A stretch of DNA of 64,000 nt. Origin: Pseudeuparius sepicola. Lineage: Eukaryota; Arthropoda; Insecta; Coleoptera; Anthribidae. This document shows, piece by piece, positions 10,482 through 20,069 of the stretch. Below the pieces are notes generated by a model. The model did no database searches. It saw only the letters and a program-made list of their open reading frames with translations, and had not been told where the DNA came from. Numbering within the stretch: the stretch's first letter is position 1; each line of letters starts with the position of its first letter. The stretch spans positions 3,658,001-3,722,000 of the forward strand of contig OY987298.1 of assembly GCA_963920635.1 (NCBI GenBank), read 5' to 3'. Position numbers and translations under genes: made by a program.

Positions 10482-10721
10482 TTGTATTCAAATATAAAAG
10501 ATAAAACACCTGTATTACATCAGATTAATGTTGTTTACTATATTCCCTGTAACAACTGTACTAAAAAATATACAGGACAAACATCACAAAATGGGCACAA
10601 AAGTGAAGCTAGGCTTAATAAAAAATTTTCAGCGGAGCATATTAATGATACAGGTCATTTTGCTAACACCAATATTTTTCGTAAAGAAAAAAAAAATCTA
10701 AGATTTTTTTGGGAATGGTAG
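10482..10721 (+). pseudogene. GIY-YIG endonuclease domain of the Penelope-like element
   Basis: A 79-codon open frame. Residues 18-35 (VVYYIPCNNC..KYTGQTSQ) match the start of the Penelope-type GIY-YIG domain, in which GVYKIPC..C...YIGQT is usual. The later EHINDTGH resembles the conserved E/H region. GIY is replaced by VYY, and the rest of the domain is truncated. Together with the upstream RT this makes a Penelope-like identity secure, but the nuclease itself is incomplete. Confidence 0.8.
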
Positions 10722-11124
10722 AAATTAATAGAGAGGACAATAGTATAAGGATAGTATGAATAAAAGAACGGATATTAATGATTTGAGTAATGTTCTTTTT
10801 CTTATATTTTATTTTTGGACAAAAAATAATTAGAACTCTCTGAAACTCATAACCTAATGACAATATTATGTAACCTAATGTTGTACCTAATTAAAATTGT
10901 CAAAAAATGTAAAATTTTCTTTTCTGTTAGGTAGGTAACCTAACCTTAATAATTTTTTTGTCTTTTGACGTTAAATGTCACATTTTTTTGTTTATAATAA
11001 CCTAGAATAATATCACATTTTTACCCAGATTTTTAATTTTTAACTGCTTTTAACTTTTGAAATTTTTATAACAACTTTTTAATATCTTGAAACATTATAA
11101 GTACCTAATTTTTCTATTTATAAT

Positions 11125-11350
11125 CTTTTTAAAAAAACTATTATGGTTAGAGAAAATTGGGAAAATTTTCTAATAATTTTTAACTTGAAAAAATAGCTAA
11201 TTTTTATAATTCTTTTTAATATTATAATATTTATATTACAAATAATATTTAATCTTTTTAAAAAAACTATTATGGTTAGAGAAAATTGGGAAAATTTTCT
11301 AATAATTTTTAACTTGAAAAAAATAGCTAATTTTTATAAAAATTTTTTAA
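11125..11350 (+). repeat. Tandem duplication of about 127 bp in the PLE 3' region
   Basis: Two adjacent, almost identical copies of a segment starting CTTTTTAAAAAAACTATTAT and containing GGTTAGAGAAAATTGGG. It lies downstream of the GIY-YIG frame in the 3' untranslated part of the Penelope-like element. Confidence 0.85.
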
Positions 11351-11372
11351 TATTTATATTACAAATAATATT

Positions 11373-11405
11373 TAGTCCTGAAGAAGTTCCAAAATAGGAA
11401 CTATT
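11373..11405 (+). ncRNA. Degenerate hammerhead motif at PLE 3' end
   Basis: CUGAAGA is followed by a perfect stem II (AGUUCC/GGAACU), but the invariant GAAA that should follow is replaced by AUUU. The position, downstream of RT and GIY-YIG in the same orientation, is where Penelope-like terminal repeats carry hammerheads. The missing GAAA predicts no cleavage. Confidence 0.5.
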
Positions 11406-12707
11406 TTAAAAGAAGTTAAATAAGGTCTTTGGCTTTGATGAAGTGATATTCATTACACTAAACGGTTTCTGATAAGCGAGATGTGAAAAGTGCAGCAACG
11501 GCGGGAGCGGTCGGCTCATAGATGGGTGGAAGCGTTATTTAAATTAAATTTTGTATTTTTACCGAAAAAATGGGTATAATATTCCCTTTTCATAATTTAG
11601 ATTAGACAAGTTAAAAAAATTCATATTAGCCAAACAATATTCCAATATCTTGTAAGTCAAATCCTGAATCAAAATTTTACAAAAAATTATCTTTGTTTCT
11701 TACACTTTTTCACTAAATTTAATGTAAAAATGTTTCTAATATAAAGACATTTGATGAAATCATTTTTTTAAAATTATAAATGTGTTTTTTACATTTAAAT
11801 GTCCCACCTTGCATACTGAAGTAACCGTATATGTGAACATCCTGTATATAAGTTGCCGTAAATTTTGAGACAAAGCATGCGACAAAGTTGTGTCTAATAA
11901 TATACCTACATCAAGAAAAGAATTAGAAATTAATAATTATGTGCAAATATTATTTTTATTTTATTTTTTGTGTGTTCAAAAACGAGACTACGCAGAATAT
12001 TTTTTCTTTGAAGTATTTTTAGTCACAACGTTTTTAACCAAAAATACAATTTTCTGCGAAATGAAAACTAAAAATGTTCTCGTGTTTCCAACTTTTTGGG
12101 ACACACTGTAGTTTTTTTTTTAAGTTACGCGTAAGAATAGCTTATACTTAGCTAAACTTCTAATGTTTGTCTTGCTATCTAGACAATAGAAGACGATTTA
12201 TTATAGGTACTTAATTATTTCTATAATATATTCTTGTTGAATTTGTTGAGCTTATATCTTAGTTGCCATAAATAGCTTCAAAAATTTGTGTGAATTTCTT
12301 TAATAATATTTTATTAATGTATTTTTATCTCTGGCAATTGGACAGGGTGATAAAGAATGAACCACCCTTATGTCTTTATATATTTCCATATTTTTTTTCC
12401 AGAAGAAAATGTGTTTCTAATAGGCAAGATTTACTATATTTATCAAACCTGCTTTTAGAAAAAACAATTAAACATCAAATAAACGAGTTACAGAAGTTAG
12501 GTATGTTTTTATCATAATAATCGCCTATATATTTTTGATTTTTTGAAATGTAAACTTTCACAACGTAAATAGTAGCAGCCACGGAAAATAACTTGCAAGG
12601 TGTACAATGAAGGAACTAAATGAATCAGTTCTTTATAACAATATATTTATAGTTTACGTAATTAAAGGCATCCACCCACATGTCTTCCACACGTAATCGA
12701 GGTTAAA
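11406..12707. other. Unassigned AT-rich stretch
   Basis: No gene recognised. It contains CCTGTATATAAG- and GGGACACACTGTAG-type words (about 11845 and 12098) typical of the ends of mariner-like elements in this window, so it may hold decayed copies. Short open frames (for example 12290-12517) are aromatic/asparagine-rich AT noise. Confidence 0.35.
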
Positions 12708-13146
12708 TGTGAGACACACACTGTACATAATATATGTTATATCCGACCTCAAGCATCACCTTGATCATAACCTTGTTTTTACCCTTGATTCTGTTTACTG
12801 TTGGATATTATGTTCTCATTCTCTATTGTTCAAGATGCTTACTACACAGATATCATTTTCCATTGTATATTGTTCTAGAATGATTACTAGAACATATCAT
12901 ATTCCTTTTGAGTATTGTTAAAACTTGCTTACTGCAAGAATTGCAGAATTTGATCTTCCCTTTGTCTTTATATTCTTTTCCCATGAGAACCACAACACCT
13001 CAGCATAACAGATCTGTATAAATAGGACCTAGTAAAGTAAGAGTGTTAATTCTAGTCTTGTCTGTAGTCTAAGCCGAAACTCTGTAACTCGCGTTACTCA
13101 AATAAAAGTTTTTTAAAAAGTCTTCGTCTTCACGTCGCCCGTAACA
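12708..13146 (+). mobile_element. Probable solo LTR (TGT...ACA)
   Basis: Starts TGTGAGACAC and ends CGCCCGTAACA. About 310 bp in there is a TATA box (TATAAATAGG, near 13018). A poly-A signal AATAAAAG follows near 13101, with a short stretch before the end. This promoter, initiator and poly-A order is that of an insect LTR. I see no matching second LTR, no gag/pol and no clear primer binding site or target duplication, so both solo status and edges are inferred. Confidence 0.55.
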
Positions 13147-13626
13147 TATATTTACTCCTGAAAATCATCAACCTACGCCGATTCCGAGAACGGATTCCGC
13201 GAACGTATCGACAGAACAAAAATGTGAACCAATTTGCTTCCAATATTACAGTCGACTGGCAGTAAAACTGAAAACAGCCAACCCCATCAGAGTCTTCCGA
13301 TTTACCCTTCCGTGCAATTTTCACAAGCCAGTCAATCGGATGCGCTGCAACCCCCGCCCTTTCTACTTAAAATCGAGGAGCTCATTTCGGGAACACAGAA
13401 TGGCAATTACGAAAGCAAACAGAAATAAATTGGAGAAAAAATCCGCATGAGAGGAACAGGTATCCGTAAATGGAAAGTAGAATATCAAAATATCACCACA
13501 TTTTACATAAAACGAGACAAAGTCTGTTTCTGGTTTGCCAGTAAGACTACATCTCACCTTCAAGCATCTACCACTATCCTATATAACTACCTACCATTTA
13601 GGTCCGAATCGTTTGATGGGGGGCTA
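13147..13626. other. Unassigned segment downstream of the LTR
   Basis: Slightly GC-richer than its surroundings, with overlapping short frames on both strands (13234-13428, 13447-13656 plus). It could be a scrap of retroelement 5' region or unique host DNA. A weakly similar stretch (CAAAATGGCAATTACTAAAGC) occurs at about 18532, on the far side of the next element. No domain recognised. Confidence 0.3.
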
Positions 13627-13645
13627 TGGCTGCCCAGAGCTCCAA

Positions 13646-13920
13646 AAACGATCTAGATCATAGACTAGATCGTTTTTCAAAAAAAGATCTAAGATCGTTT
13701 AAAAAAAGATATTTTCATTCAAAAACGATCTTAGATCAAAGATCGTCTAAACATGATCTTTTGAACGATCTAAGATCTTCTAAATGATCTAAGATCTTCT
13801 AAACAATCTAAGACCTTCTAAACGATCTATGATCTAAACAATCTAAGATCTTCTAAACATCTAAACAATCAAGGATCTTCTAAACGATCTAAGATCCTCT
13901 AAATGATCTAAGATCTTTGA
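13646..13920. repeat. Left subterminal GATCTAAGATC array
   Basis: More than ten imperfect copies of a 15-20 bp word such as AACGATCTAAGATCTTCTAA, in both orientations and partly palindromic. Spacing is irregular, which argues against a simple microsatellite. Confidence 0.9.
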
Positions 13921-14164
13921 ACAAAATTCATGATATTATATAGTTAATAGATATAGATGTCTATAAATAGGTACTTTTCCTAATTTTAACACATTATAAA
14001 GTGACATCTTTCAAAACCTGAGCAAGTGATGATACGTCCAGTTTTACGTAACTAGTTGTGTAAAGTAAAATTTTAGGTAACTAGTTACGTAAAGTTACTT
14101 ACTTAGTAGATAAAATGACGAATTTTGCAGACAGAAAGGTATATATTAACTTCTTTTTATAATA

Positions 14165-14202
14165 CCAAGCTTTCGGTCTACTTCGTGACCTTCATCAGGG
14201 CT
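14165..14202 (-). ncRNA. Hammerhead motif, left palindrome arm
   Basis: The minus strand reads CUGAUGA, then stem II GGUC/GACC with an eight-base loop, then GAAAG. Core bases CUGAUGA and GAA are intact. Stem III would be formed by AGC..GGU and has a mismatch, so the fold is weaker than the satellite version. Confidence 0.55.
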
Positions 14203-15173
14203 AGAATTTTTTTTTAAATTATTAAAAATATTGAGAAAAGGTTGAAATTTTACTCACAATTATGTTGAAGTTTTTTACCAATATTAAAACCAGATAGATT
14301 TTAGGTTTAAAAGGGCCAGAAAAAGGTTTTTACATAATTTCGTGTGAAAATTTATACCGTCAATTTTGTTTGTAATTGTTTTTTGTTAATAAGGTAATTT
14401 AGTTTCAAAAAGCAAAAGATAAATTTATAGTAAGAAAAAATGTTTTTTAGGTTATCATCAAAAAGTGTCAGAAAACTTGGTGTGATACAAGGTTAGAAAT
14501 AACCTTAGTGTGATATAAGGTTATGTTACAACATTCTGGAAATCCAAATTTTTATATAATTATTATAAGATGCAAGAGTTACAATGAAATATTAATAGAT
14601 GTATTGTTATTAGAATTATTTAAAGATGAAATAAAACAGTATATTATGGAACTTAAATCTTTGATGTCTGTTTTTTTTTATTTATTGACTTGTTATCATA
14701 AAAAACAGACATCAAAGATTTAAGTTCCATAATATACTGTTTTATTTCATCTTTAAATAATTCTAATAACAATACATCTATTAATATTTCATTGTAACTC
14801 TTGCATCTTATAATAATTATATAAAAATTTGGATTTCCAGAATGTTGTAACATAACCTTATATCACACTAAGGTTATTTCTAACCTTGTATCACACCAAG
14901 TGTTCTGACACTTTTTGATGATAACCTAAAAAACATTTTTTCTTATTATAAACTTATCTTTTGTTTTTTGAAACTAAATTACCTTATTAACAAAAAAAAA
15001 TTACAAACAAAATTGACGGTTTAAATTTTCTCACGAAATTATGTTAAAACCTTTTTTTGGCCCTTTTAAACCTAAAATCTATCTGGTTTTAATATTGGTA
15101 AAACTTCAACATAATTGTGAGTAAAATTTCAACCTTTTGTCAATATTTTCTAATAATTTTAAAAAAATTTCTA

Positions 15174-15211
15174 GCCCTGATGAAGGTCACGAAGTAGACC
15201 GAAAGCTTGGT
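15174..15211 (+). ncRNA. Hammerhead motif, right palindrome arm
   Basis: Mirror copy of the motif at 14165-14202, on the plus strand, with identical CUGAUGA, GGUC/GACC stem and GAAAG. The two motifs face outwards from the palindrome centre. Confidence 0.55.
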
Positions 15212-15275
15212 ATTATAAAAAAGAAGTTAATATATACCTTTCTGGCTGCAAAACTCGTTATTTTATCTACTAAGT

Positions 15276-16046
15276 AAAACTACACAGCCGTAAACTAGCT
15301 ATTTATTAAAGTTACTTACTCCAAAGATATATACAACCATATATCTTTGCTTACTCTAACTGAACTGGTTACGTAATCAATCAGTTGATATAGTTATGAA
15401 GAATTAGACTTTTCTTGTAAAAACGTGTTCACCGATTATTTATGCAATTTATAATTTTATAACTTAAGTCATAAAATTCGGAATTTTGAGAAATAGATCA
15501 TTGAAAATAAAATACAAATTGACATAAAGCATTCATTTAAATTTGACCTCAAAATAGGTTCTTGTAGTTGTAGGTAAAATGTACGTCAGTTTCTTTATAC
15601 TATTTGTCATTTTCGCGAATACTGACAGTTTGCACTTTACTGAGACCTAGAGATCTCCTGAGGTAAACTGCTTTAAATTAACGCTTACGTTAGTAACGTA
15701 AGTAACTGAATTCTTAATACATATATTTTAGAAATAATATGTAGATTATATGTATGAAAAGAAAAATCCTTGTTAGTGCAAAATTATTTATTCTTCTAAA
15801 AAATATATACCTACCTTTCTACCTACATTATTTTGTATGAAAAAATCACAACAACGTTTCAAAAACGAACTACTTACACCAATTATTGAGGTCAAAATGA
15901 GAACATATTTTACAAATATGTAGATATAAAAACAAAAACTCTTATTTCTGGAACAACCTAGAGCACTATTTTTTATTCTTCAAAAATAAAACATTATTTA
16001 AAAAAACACAGAAACGTTTCAAAAATGAACGAAAACAAATGAGGAA
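15276..16046. other. AT-rich interior of the 4.8-kb element
   Basis: No coding or RNA signal recognised. Repeated GTTACTTAC/GTAACTAGT words resemble those left of the palindrome (about 14045-14105), so part of this is the continuation of the sequence into which the palindrome inserted. Confidence 0.35.
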
Positions 16047-16112
16047 AGATCTTAGATTTTTAAAACGATCTTAGATCTTGTAACGGATTTTTCCATTTCA
16101 AAATCCGTTACT
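16047..16112. repeat. Third GATCTTAGATC cluster and GTAACGG hairpin
   Basis: Two to three copies of the GATCTTAGATC word, directly followed by an inverted pair GTAACGGATTTT / AAAATCCGTTAC. It may mark the edge of a second element nested in, or fused to, the one bounded at 13635 and 18397. Confidence 0.55.
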
Positions 16113-16489
16113 CGTTTTTTTATATTTTGTTATTAACATAAAGTCATTATTTTCGAACATATCTCATAATATCTCATACTTAATAACTAAGTTATTCTTC
16201 GTACAGTTTCAATTCATTTATAACATTGTATTCAATTTTATTACCACTTTTTCAAATTTTAAAATTTCAAATAATTCAAATTTTCGCGCGCTATATACGG
16301 AAATGGCCGTGTACTTTCGCCTAGCCTTGAACCCTGGCATATTCAAACTGCGAAAATTCAAGTGTGTGTTTACATTTCAGCAGGTATGTAGTTAAAGATC
16401 TGTATTATGAATTACTCGATTTTTCGGTTCTGTTGATGCATAATGTGAACATAAATACTGTTTAGTTGATTAAATGCGTGTCTTGCTAA

Positions 16490-16945
16490 AACCTGATTGG
16501 TCGGATGACGTAGGTCCTGCCAGCGATCGGCCGGTAGGGTCCGACCTGAGAAGAGTTTGCTCCCGTCTTCGTGTGTGTCGAGTCGCGCAGAGGCATCTGC
16601 CCATTTCCCGCCAAATTTTCGGCATTTTCGGCTTTTATCTAGTTGAATTTTTGCCATCGGTGATTTATTTGAGTGGTTTTGTATCTTAATATCGGGCATT
16701 GACTTCGTGTGACTAATATTTTTGCGTTTTTCTCTTTTCTATGTCCACGGCGTCGTGAGGCAGCGACGCTTGCCCGAGGCGTTTCCTTTTTGGCAGCGTA
16801 GCTGAGGAAGCGCGGGACACAGCAAGCAGGTGGTGGTTGTTTCTCCTGGAAGACCCCACAGGTGAGTAATTTCTTTTGATTTTTGGCTTAGTTCAGCTAC
16901 TTTACTACTCACCTGTGGCGTTTTTTTTAGACGTGCTATTTTTTT
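16490..16945 (+). other. GC-rich transcript-like segment with splice-donor match
   Basis: GC content rises sharply. The segment contains CCACAGGTGAGTAA at about 16855, a textbook 5' splice site, and a pyrimidine/TTTTTTTTAG acceptor-like site about 70 bp later (about 16930). The 95-codon minus frame and 71-codon plus frame overlap and match nothing I know. It could be a captured 5' untranslated exon or part of a retroelement leader. Functional assignment is not possible. Confidence 0.35.
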
Positions 16946-17564
16946 GAAGGACTCATTTCGTCCAAGGCCCCGGCCATCTTTAACTCAAAAACATAGCATT
17001 GTCCTTTTTTTGAATACCCACCATCTTGCGGCTGTTATCTTGTTGAATATTTTCAAGTTTTGGTCACATTGGTCACACGTTACTTCCTTATTTTTCGAGT
17101 TAGGTCTCGATTCTGTGGTACCGGGCCACTCAAGTAAATCTGATACCGATATTTTCACTTTCCTAATAAATTCGTATTGCCTTTAGTTTATCAGCTTTCT
17201 TGGTTTCTCTATTTTACCGTTCAAGTCTCAAATAAAAACTCAAATAAACTTAAATAAATTTTAATAAGTATTAAAATTTCTTCAATTTCAATAATTCGGG
17301 CTGGAGCATTCTCAAATTTTTTTTTCTTCTTATTAAATATTAAGCACTTTGCTATTCCGGTCAGTTCAATAACATTATCTATAAAATTAAAAAAAAAATC
17401 TATGCATAGTTCCTCTTAATTTAGTATAGTTCTAATCGTTTAATTTTCATCATTTGTCAATATTTAATAACTTTAGTATCATAATTCAATTTTAAATATT
17501 AATCTAACCTATTGGTTTATAAATTTCTGTAAAAGGCTTAGACCTTGTCTAATGCTACTTTCTT

Positions 17565-18127
17565 TCTGATCTGTTCATGCTTGCACACCATCTCTGAGGA
17601 CGCTACGATCACAGCCCTCTGACGGCGGAACAACGTGACGAGAGTTGCGTAGGCATCGAGTGGAGTTGCGTTGGCATAGGTGTTGACTCCTGGTCAGCTC
17701 TACTTCGGCGACGCCCTGAGATATCTGCTAGCCTCAACATCTGCAACGCCTATTTGAGCAGACAAGGACCGGAGGAAGCCCTAGCCACGCCCCACACTTC
17801 TACGAGCCTCGTTTGAGCGTAAGCGACTGAAGACGCTGTTCAAACTTAAGATTCAGAGTGAATCATAATAGAAGCTGAACAGTCAGTTTAATTGTAAAGC
17901 TAATTTAATCTTTTTATTTGTTCCTAAACCAATTTTTATCAAAATTTAACTTTAAATTTTTAACTAAAAATTTAACTCTATTTCCTAATTTATTGTATTT
18001 AAATATTTTCTCAATATTAACCTTATTCTAAAGTCGATTCATTTTATATCATTAAAGTTGTACAATCCAAAATTGTAACATCTCAAAACGCGATAAATAA
18101 ATCTTGTATATTTAACGAAGGTAACAG
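17565..18127 (+). other. Possible LTR or 3' exon-like segment
   Basis: Runs from TGTTCATGCTTGC through a GC-rich stretch (17590-17850) to AATAAATC (about 18095) and GAAGGTAACA. A TGT start, poly-A signal near the end and ACA end resemble an LTR, but no TATA box is obvious and no partner copy is present. It could equally be the last exon of a captured transcript. Confidence 0.35.
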
Positions 18128-18175
18128 GATTTTATTGGACAGACCCAAGTATAGCAAACCTAGGATTGTTATAAT

Positions 18176-18385
18176 CTCTAAAACGATCTTAGATCTTTAA
18201 AACGATCTTAGATCTTTTAAACGATCTTAGATCTTTAAAATGATCTAAGATCGTCAAATTAAGATCAAACAGTAGATCTTTTTGAAATGATCTTTTTAAA
18301 AAAGATCGTTCTTTAGTGAAACAAAACAGATCTAGGTCTAAGTTCAAGATCTTAGATCTTTAAAACACTTTTTTTTAAATAGATC
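18176..18385. repeat. Right subterminal GATCTAAGATC array
   Basis: Mirror of the left array, with repeated AACGATCTTAGATCTTTAAA words ending about 12 bp before the terminal CAGAGCT. Together with the TSD it defines the right end of the 4.8-kb element. Confidence 0.85.
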
Positions 18386-18405
18386 TGCCCAGCTCTGTGG
18401 CTGCC

Positions 18406-19329
18406 TTAGCAAACTAGGCAAAGCGAACATTATAAATATTTTTCAAGTTACAAGCTCTATAATTCACTAATTTTACTTTCCGAATATCTGGGAGATCTCG
18501 ATGAAGAATCGGGCTTATTTATCAAACGCAAAATGGCAATTACTAAAGCAAATATCGCAGAGGGGAATATAAAACCAAAAAAAAATTAAAGAGCCCTCAC
18601 CTGCTACCGTACCTTATATTATATTCATGTATTTTTCGATTAAAATTTAAAGCAGTATAAATGTTTATCCTTTATTTGAATACAAATTTATTCAAAAAAG
18701 TCGCGCCGCGCGAATGTATATGCAAATGGTTGTGCGAACAGTCGCGAAAAATTGGAGATGGAATAAAATGTATGTGATTTCAGAGTATTCGTTAAGGATT
18801 TAAGATTTGAATGTGTTTTACATTAAATTTTCCATCCTAAATTGACAACAAAATAATAACAAATTAAAATGTAATCAAACATTTCAAGTATTTAACCACA
18901 AAAAATCAGCGCAAGGCTAAAATTCAATAGGTTTGTTTTTATCCAAGTCCAAAAAATAAAAAGCATAGGGGTAAATCTTACATGGTCACCCAAAATGAAA
19001 ATAACGGGTTTGCAGCCAAAAAACATTTAATATACATCTTTCAAGTAACCAAGCTTTTGTTCAATATACATATTGAACTTCTAAACTAAAAAAATGTATT
19101 CAAAGTAAAAATTCAATTATAATTTATAAAAACCTTACTATTAGATTGAAGTTAAATTCTAGGTTTAAAATCCCAAATGTAATAAACGTGTAGCACATAT
19201 ATGTAGATACATATTATGTTAACCATTTGTTAACCACATGTTAACCAATTGTTATTCATTTGACGAAAAACATGAAATTGAATTTCCGAGAAAATTGTCC
19301 TTCCTTATGTGTATAAGTAAAATATTATT
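18406..19329. other. Unassigned AT-rich stretch
   Basis: No domain, TIR or RNA fold recognised. A locally repeated GTTAACCA word lies near 19220-19255. Confidence 0.4.
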
Positions 19330-19690
19330 ATTGAACAAGCAGTGTCGGGGAAGTGGGTAATTAGTATAATAATTGTTTTTAGAAAAAAAAATCACCTTGT
19401 ATAGCAACAAAATGTATTCAATTTCTTATGTATGTCTTCAAAAGTATAGCCTTAAATAAGTAAGTTTATTGGAGAAAGTTACTTTATTTAAAGCACACTA
19501 TTTTTACTTTGAATCTTACTTATGGAGCAATTTTTAGACAATTTTTCAGAACAGGTTTCTCTGCTAACCTATGCCGTTATAACGTGTACCAAATATGACT
19601 TAAATAACTCAACTAGTTTGGTAAATATTCAATAAAGTCCACATATTTTTTACAATTTTAACACCCTGTAACTTTCAATAATTTTACGAA
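19330..19690. mobile_element. Fragment of the CAGGGTGATTCAG foldback family
   Basis: Corresponds to one inner arm of the foldbacks at 23180-24363 and 48282-49424. It shares the CACCTTGTATAGCAA, GCCGTTATAACGTGTACCAA and TTAACACCCTGTAACTTTC landmarks. Both terminal repeats are missing. Confidence 0.75.
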
Positions 19691-19907
19691 TTATAATCCA
19701 AAAGCCGAAAACATCACGCTTGCGCAGCAGGGGTGGTATATTCATAGCATTCTATTTTTAGATGGAGAATTAAACAACTGCAAATAATTTTATTATTCAA
19801 TGTTTAGGAGTATAATTTCACAACCAAACTTATTAAATAAATTAACTATAAAAAATTATAAATATTTTGACTTTTCGAAAATGTGATGTAAAAAATAAAA
19901 AAAAATA

Positions 19908-19978
19908 GTCACAACCGGGATTTGAACCCGGGACCTCCTGCACCGAAAGCGAGAATCATGCCACTAGACCATTGTGCT
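19908..19978 (-). pseudogene. tRNA-Pro-like pseudogene or SINE head
   Basis: The minus strand gives a 71-nt cloverleaf with TGGTCTAGTGG (A box), a perfect T arm CCGGG-TTCAAAT-CCCGG, and a tRNA-Pro-like body (ATGATTCTCGCTT...GAGGTCCCGGG). The anticodon position reads TCG where tRNA-Pro has TGG. The anticodon stem has a C-A mismatch, and two of the seven acceptor pairs fail. This pattern suggests a decayed tRNA-Pro gene or a SINE head rather than a working tRNA. Confidence 0.65.
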
Positions 19979-20069
19979 TCCATATGGAATTTATTTAACT
20001 AGCTCTTGTTCTGCCACATATAAAATGGCCGCCGTTCAAAACGACGTAACAAAATCTATAAAGCCTGTT

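Larger units (their letters stand above)
8755..10721 (+). pseudogene. Penelope-like element reverse transcriptase + GIY-YIG, broken
   Basis: The pieces appear in the correct order. VKDYFEFASFINN and SLDVKSLFT (8755-8857, RT motif A region) come first. A MITE insertion follows. Then come YFSFDNKFYKQI and MGGTILPIISQYVMDDL (about 9910-10010, motif B), NSMPFLDTKI (about 10150), TDWF.K.TNSDRYINYY (about 10210), and a GIY-YIG endonuclease piece YYIPCNNC..KYTGQT (about 10530-10600). This order is diagnostic of Penelope-like retroelements, whose RT is followed by GIY-YIG. At the catalytic YxDD position (about 10041) the frame reads YVLR, lacking both aspartates. Frameshifts and stops occur throughout, and the 5' part is missing. 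The element is dead. Confidence 0.85.
14101..15275. repeat. 1.2-kb near-perfect palindrome
   Basis: Two arms of about 560 bp around a centre at about 14688. The arms run from ACTTAGTAGATAAAAT to its inverse. Each arm contains a frame translating LQHSGNPNFYIII and an outward-facing hammerhead motif. The arms differ by only scattered substitutions and small indels. Tail-to-tail inverted copies of a hammerhead-bearing 3' region suggest an inverted duplication of a Penelope-like or retrozyme end. Confidence 0.9.
13635..18397. mobile_element. Large hAT-like element with GATCTAAGATC arrays, 4.8 kb
   Basis: A perfect 8-bp duplication TGGCTGCC flanks it (13627-13634 and 18398-18405). The ends begin CAGAGCT in inverted orientation, followed by subterminal clusters of a palindromic GATCTAAGATC-type word at both sides. 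The 8-bp TSD and CAG start fit hAT, and repeated subterminal words are typical transposase binding regions. No transposase is visible inside. The interior holds a nested hammerhead palindrome and GC-rich transcript-like DNA. The two ends could alternatively belong to two overlapping elements, since a third small cluster sits at 16047. Confidence 0.7.

Noticed and set aside
11373..11405. Active hammerhead ribozyme
   Set aside because: The invariant GAAA after stem II is missing. Kept only as a remnant.
14523..14853. Two 66-codon genes in opposite orientation
   Set aside because: They are the same sequence in the two arms of the palindrome, AT-rich and without domain.
19908..19978. Functional tRNA gene
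   Set aside because: Two acceptor pairs and one anticodon-stem pair are lost, and the anticodon does not match the tRNA-Pro body.
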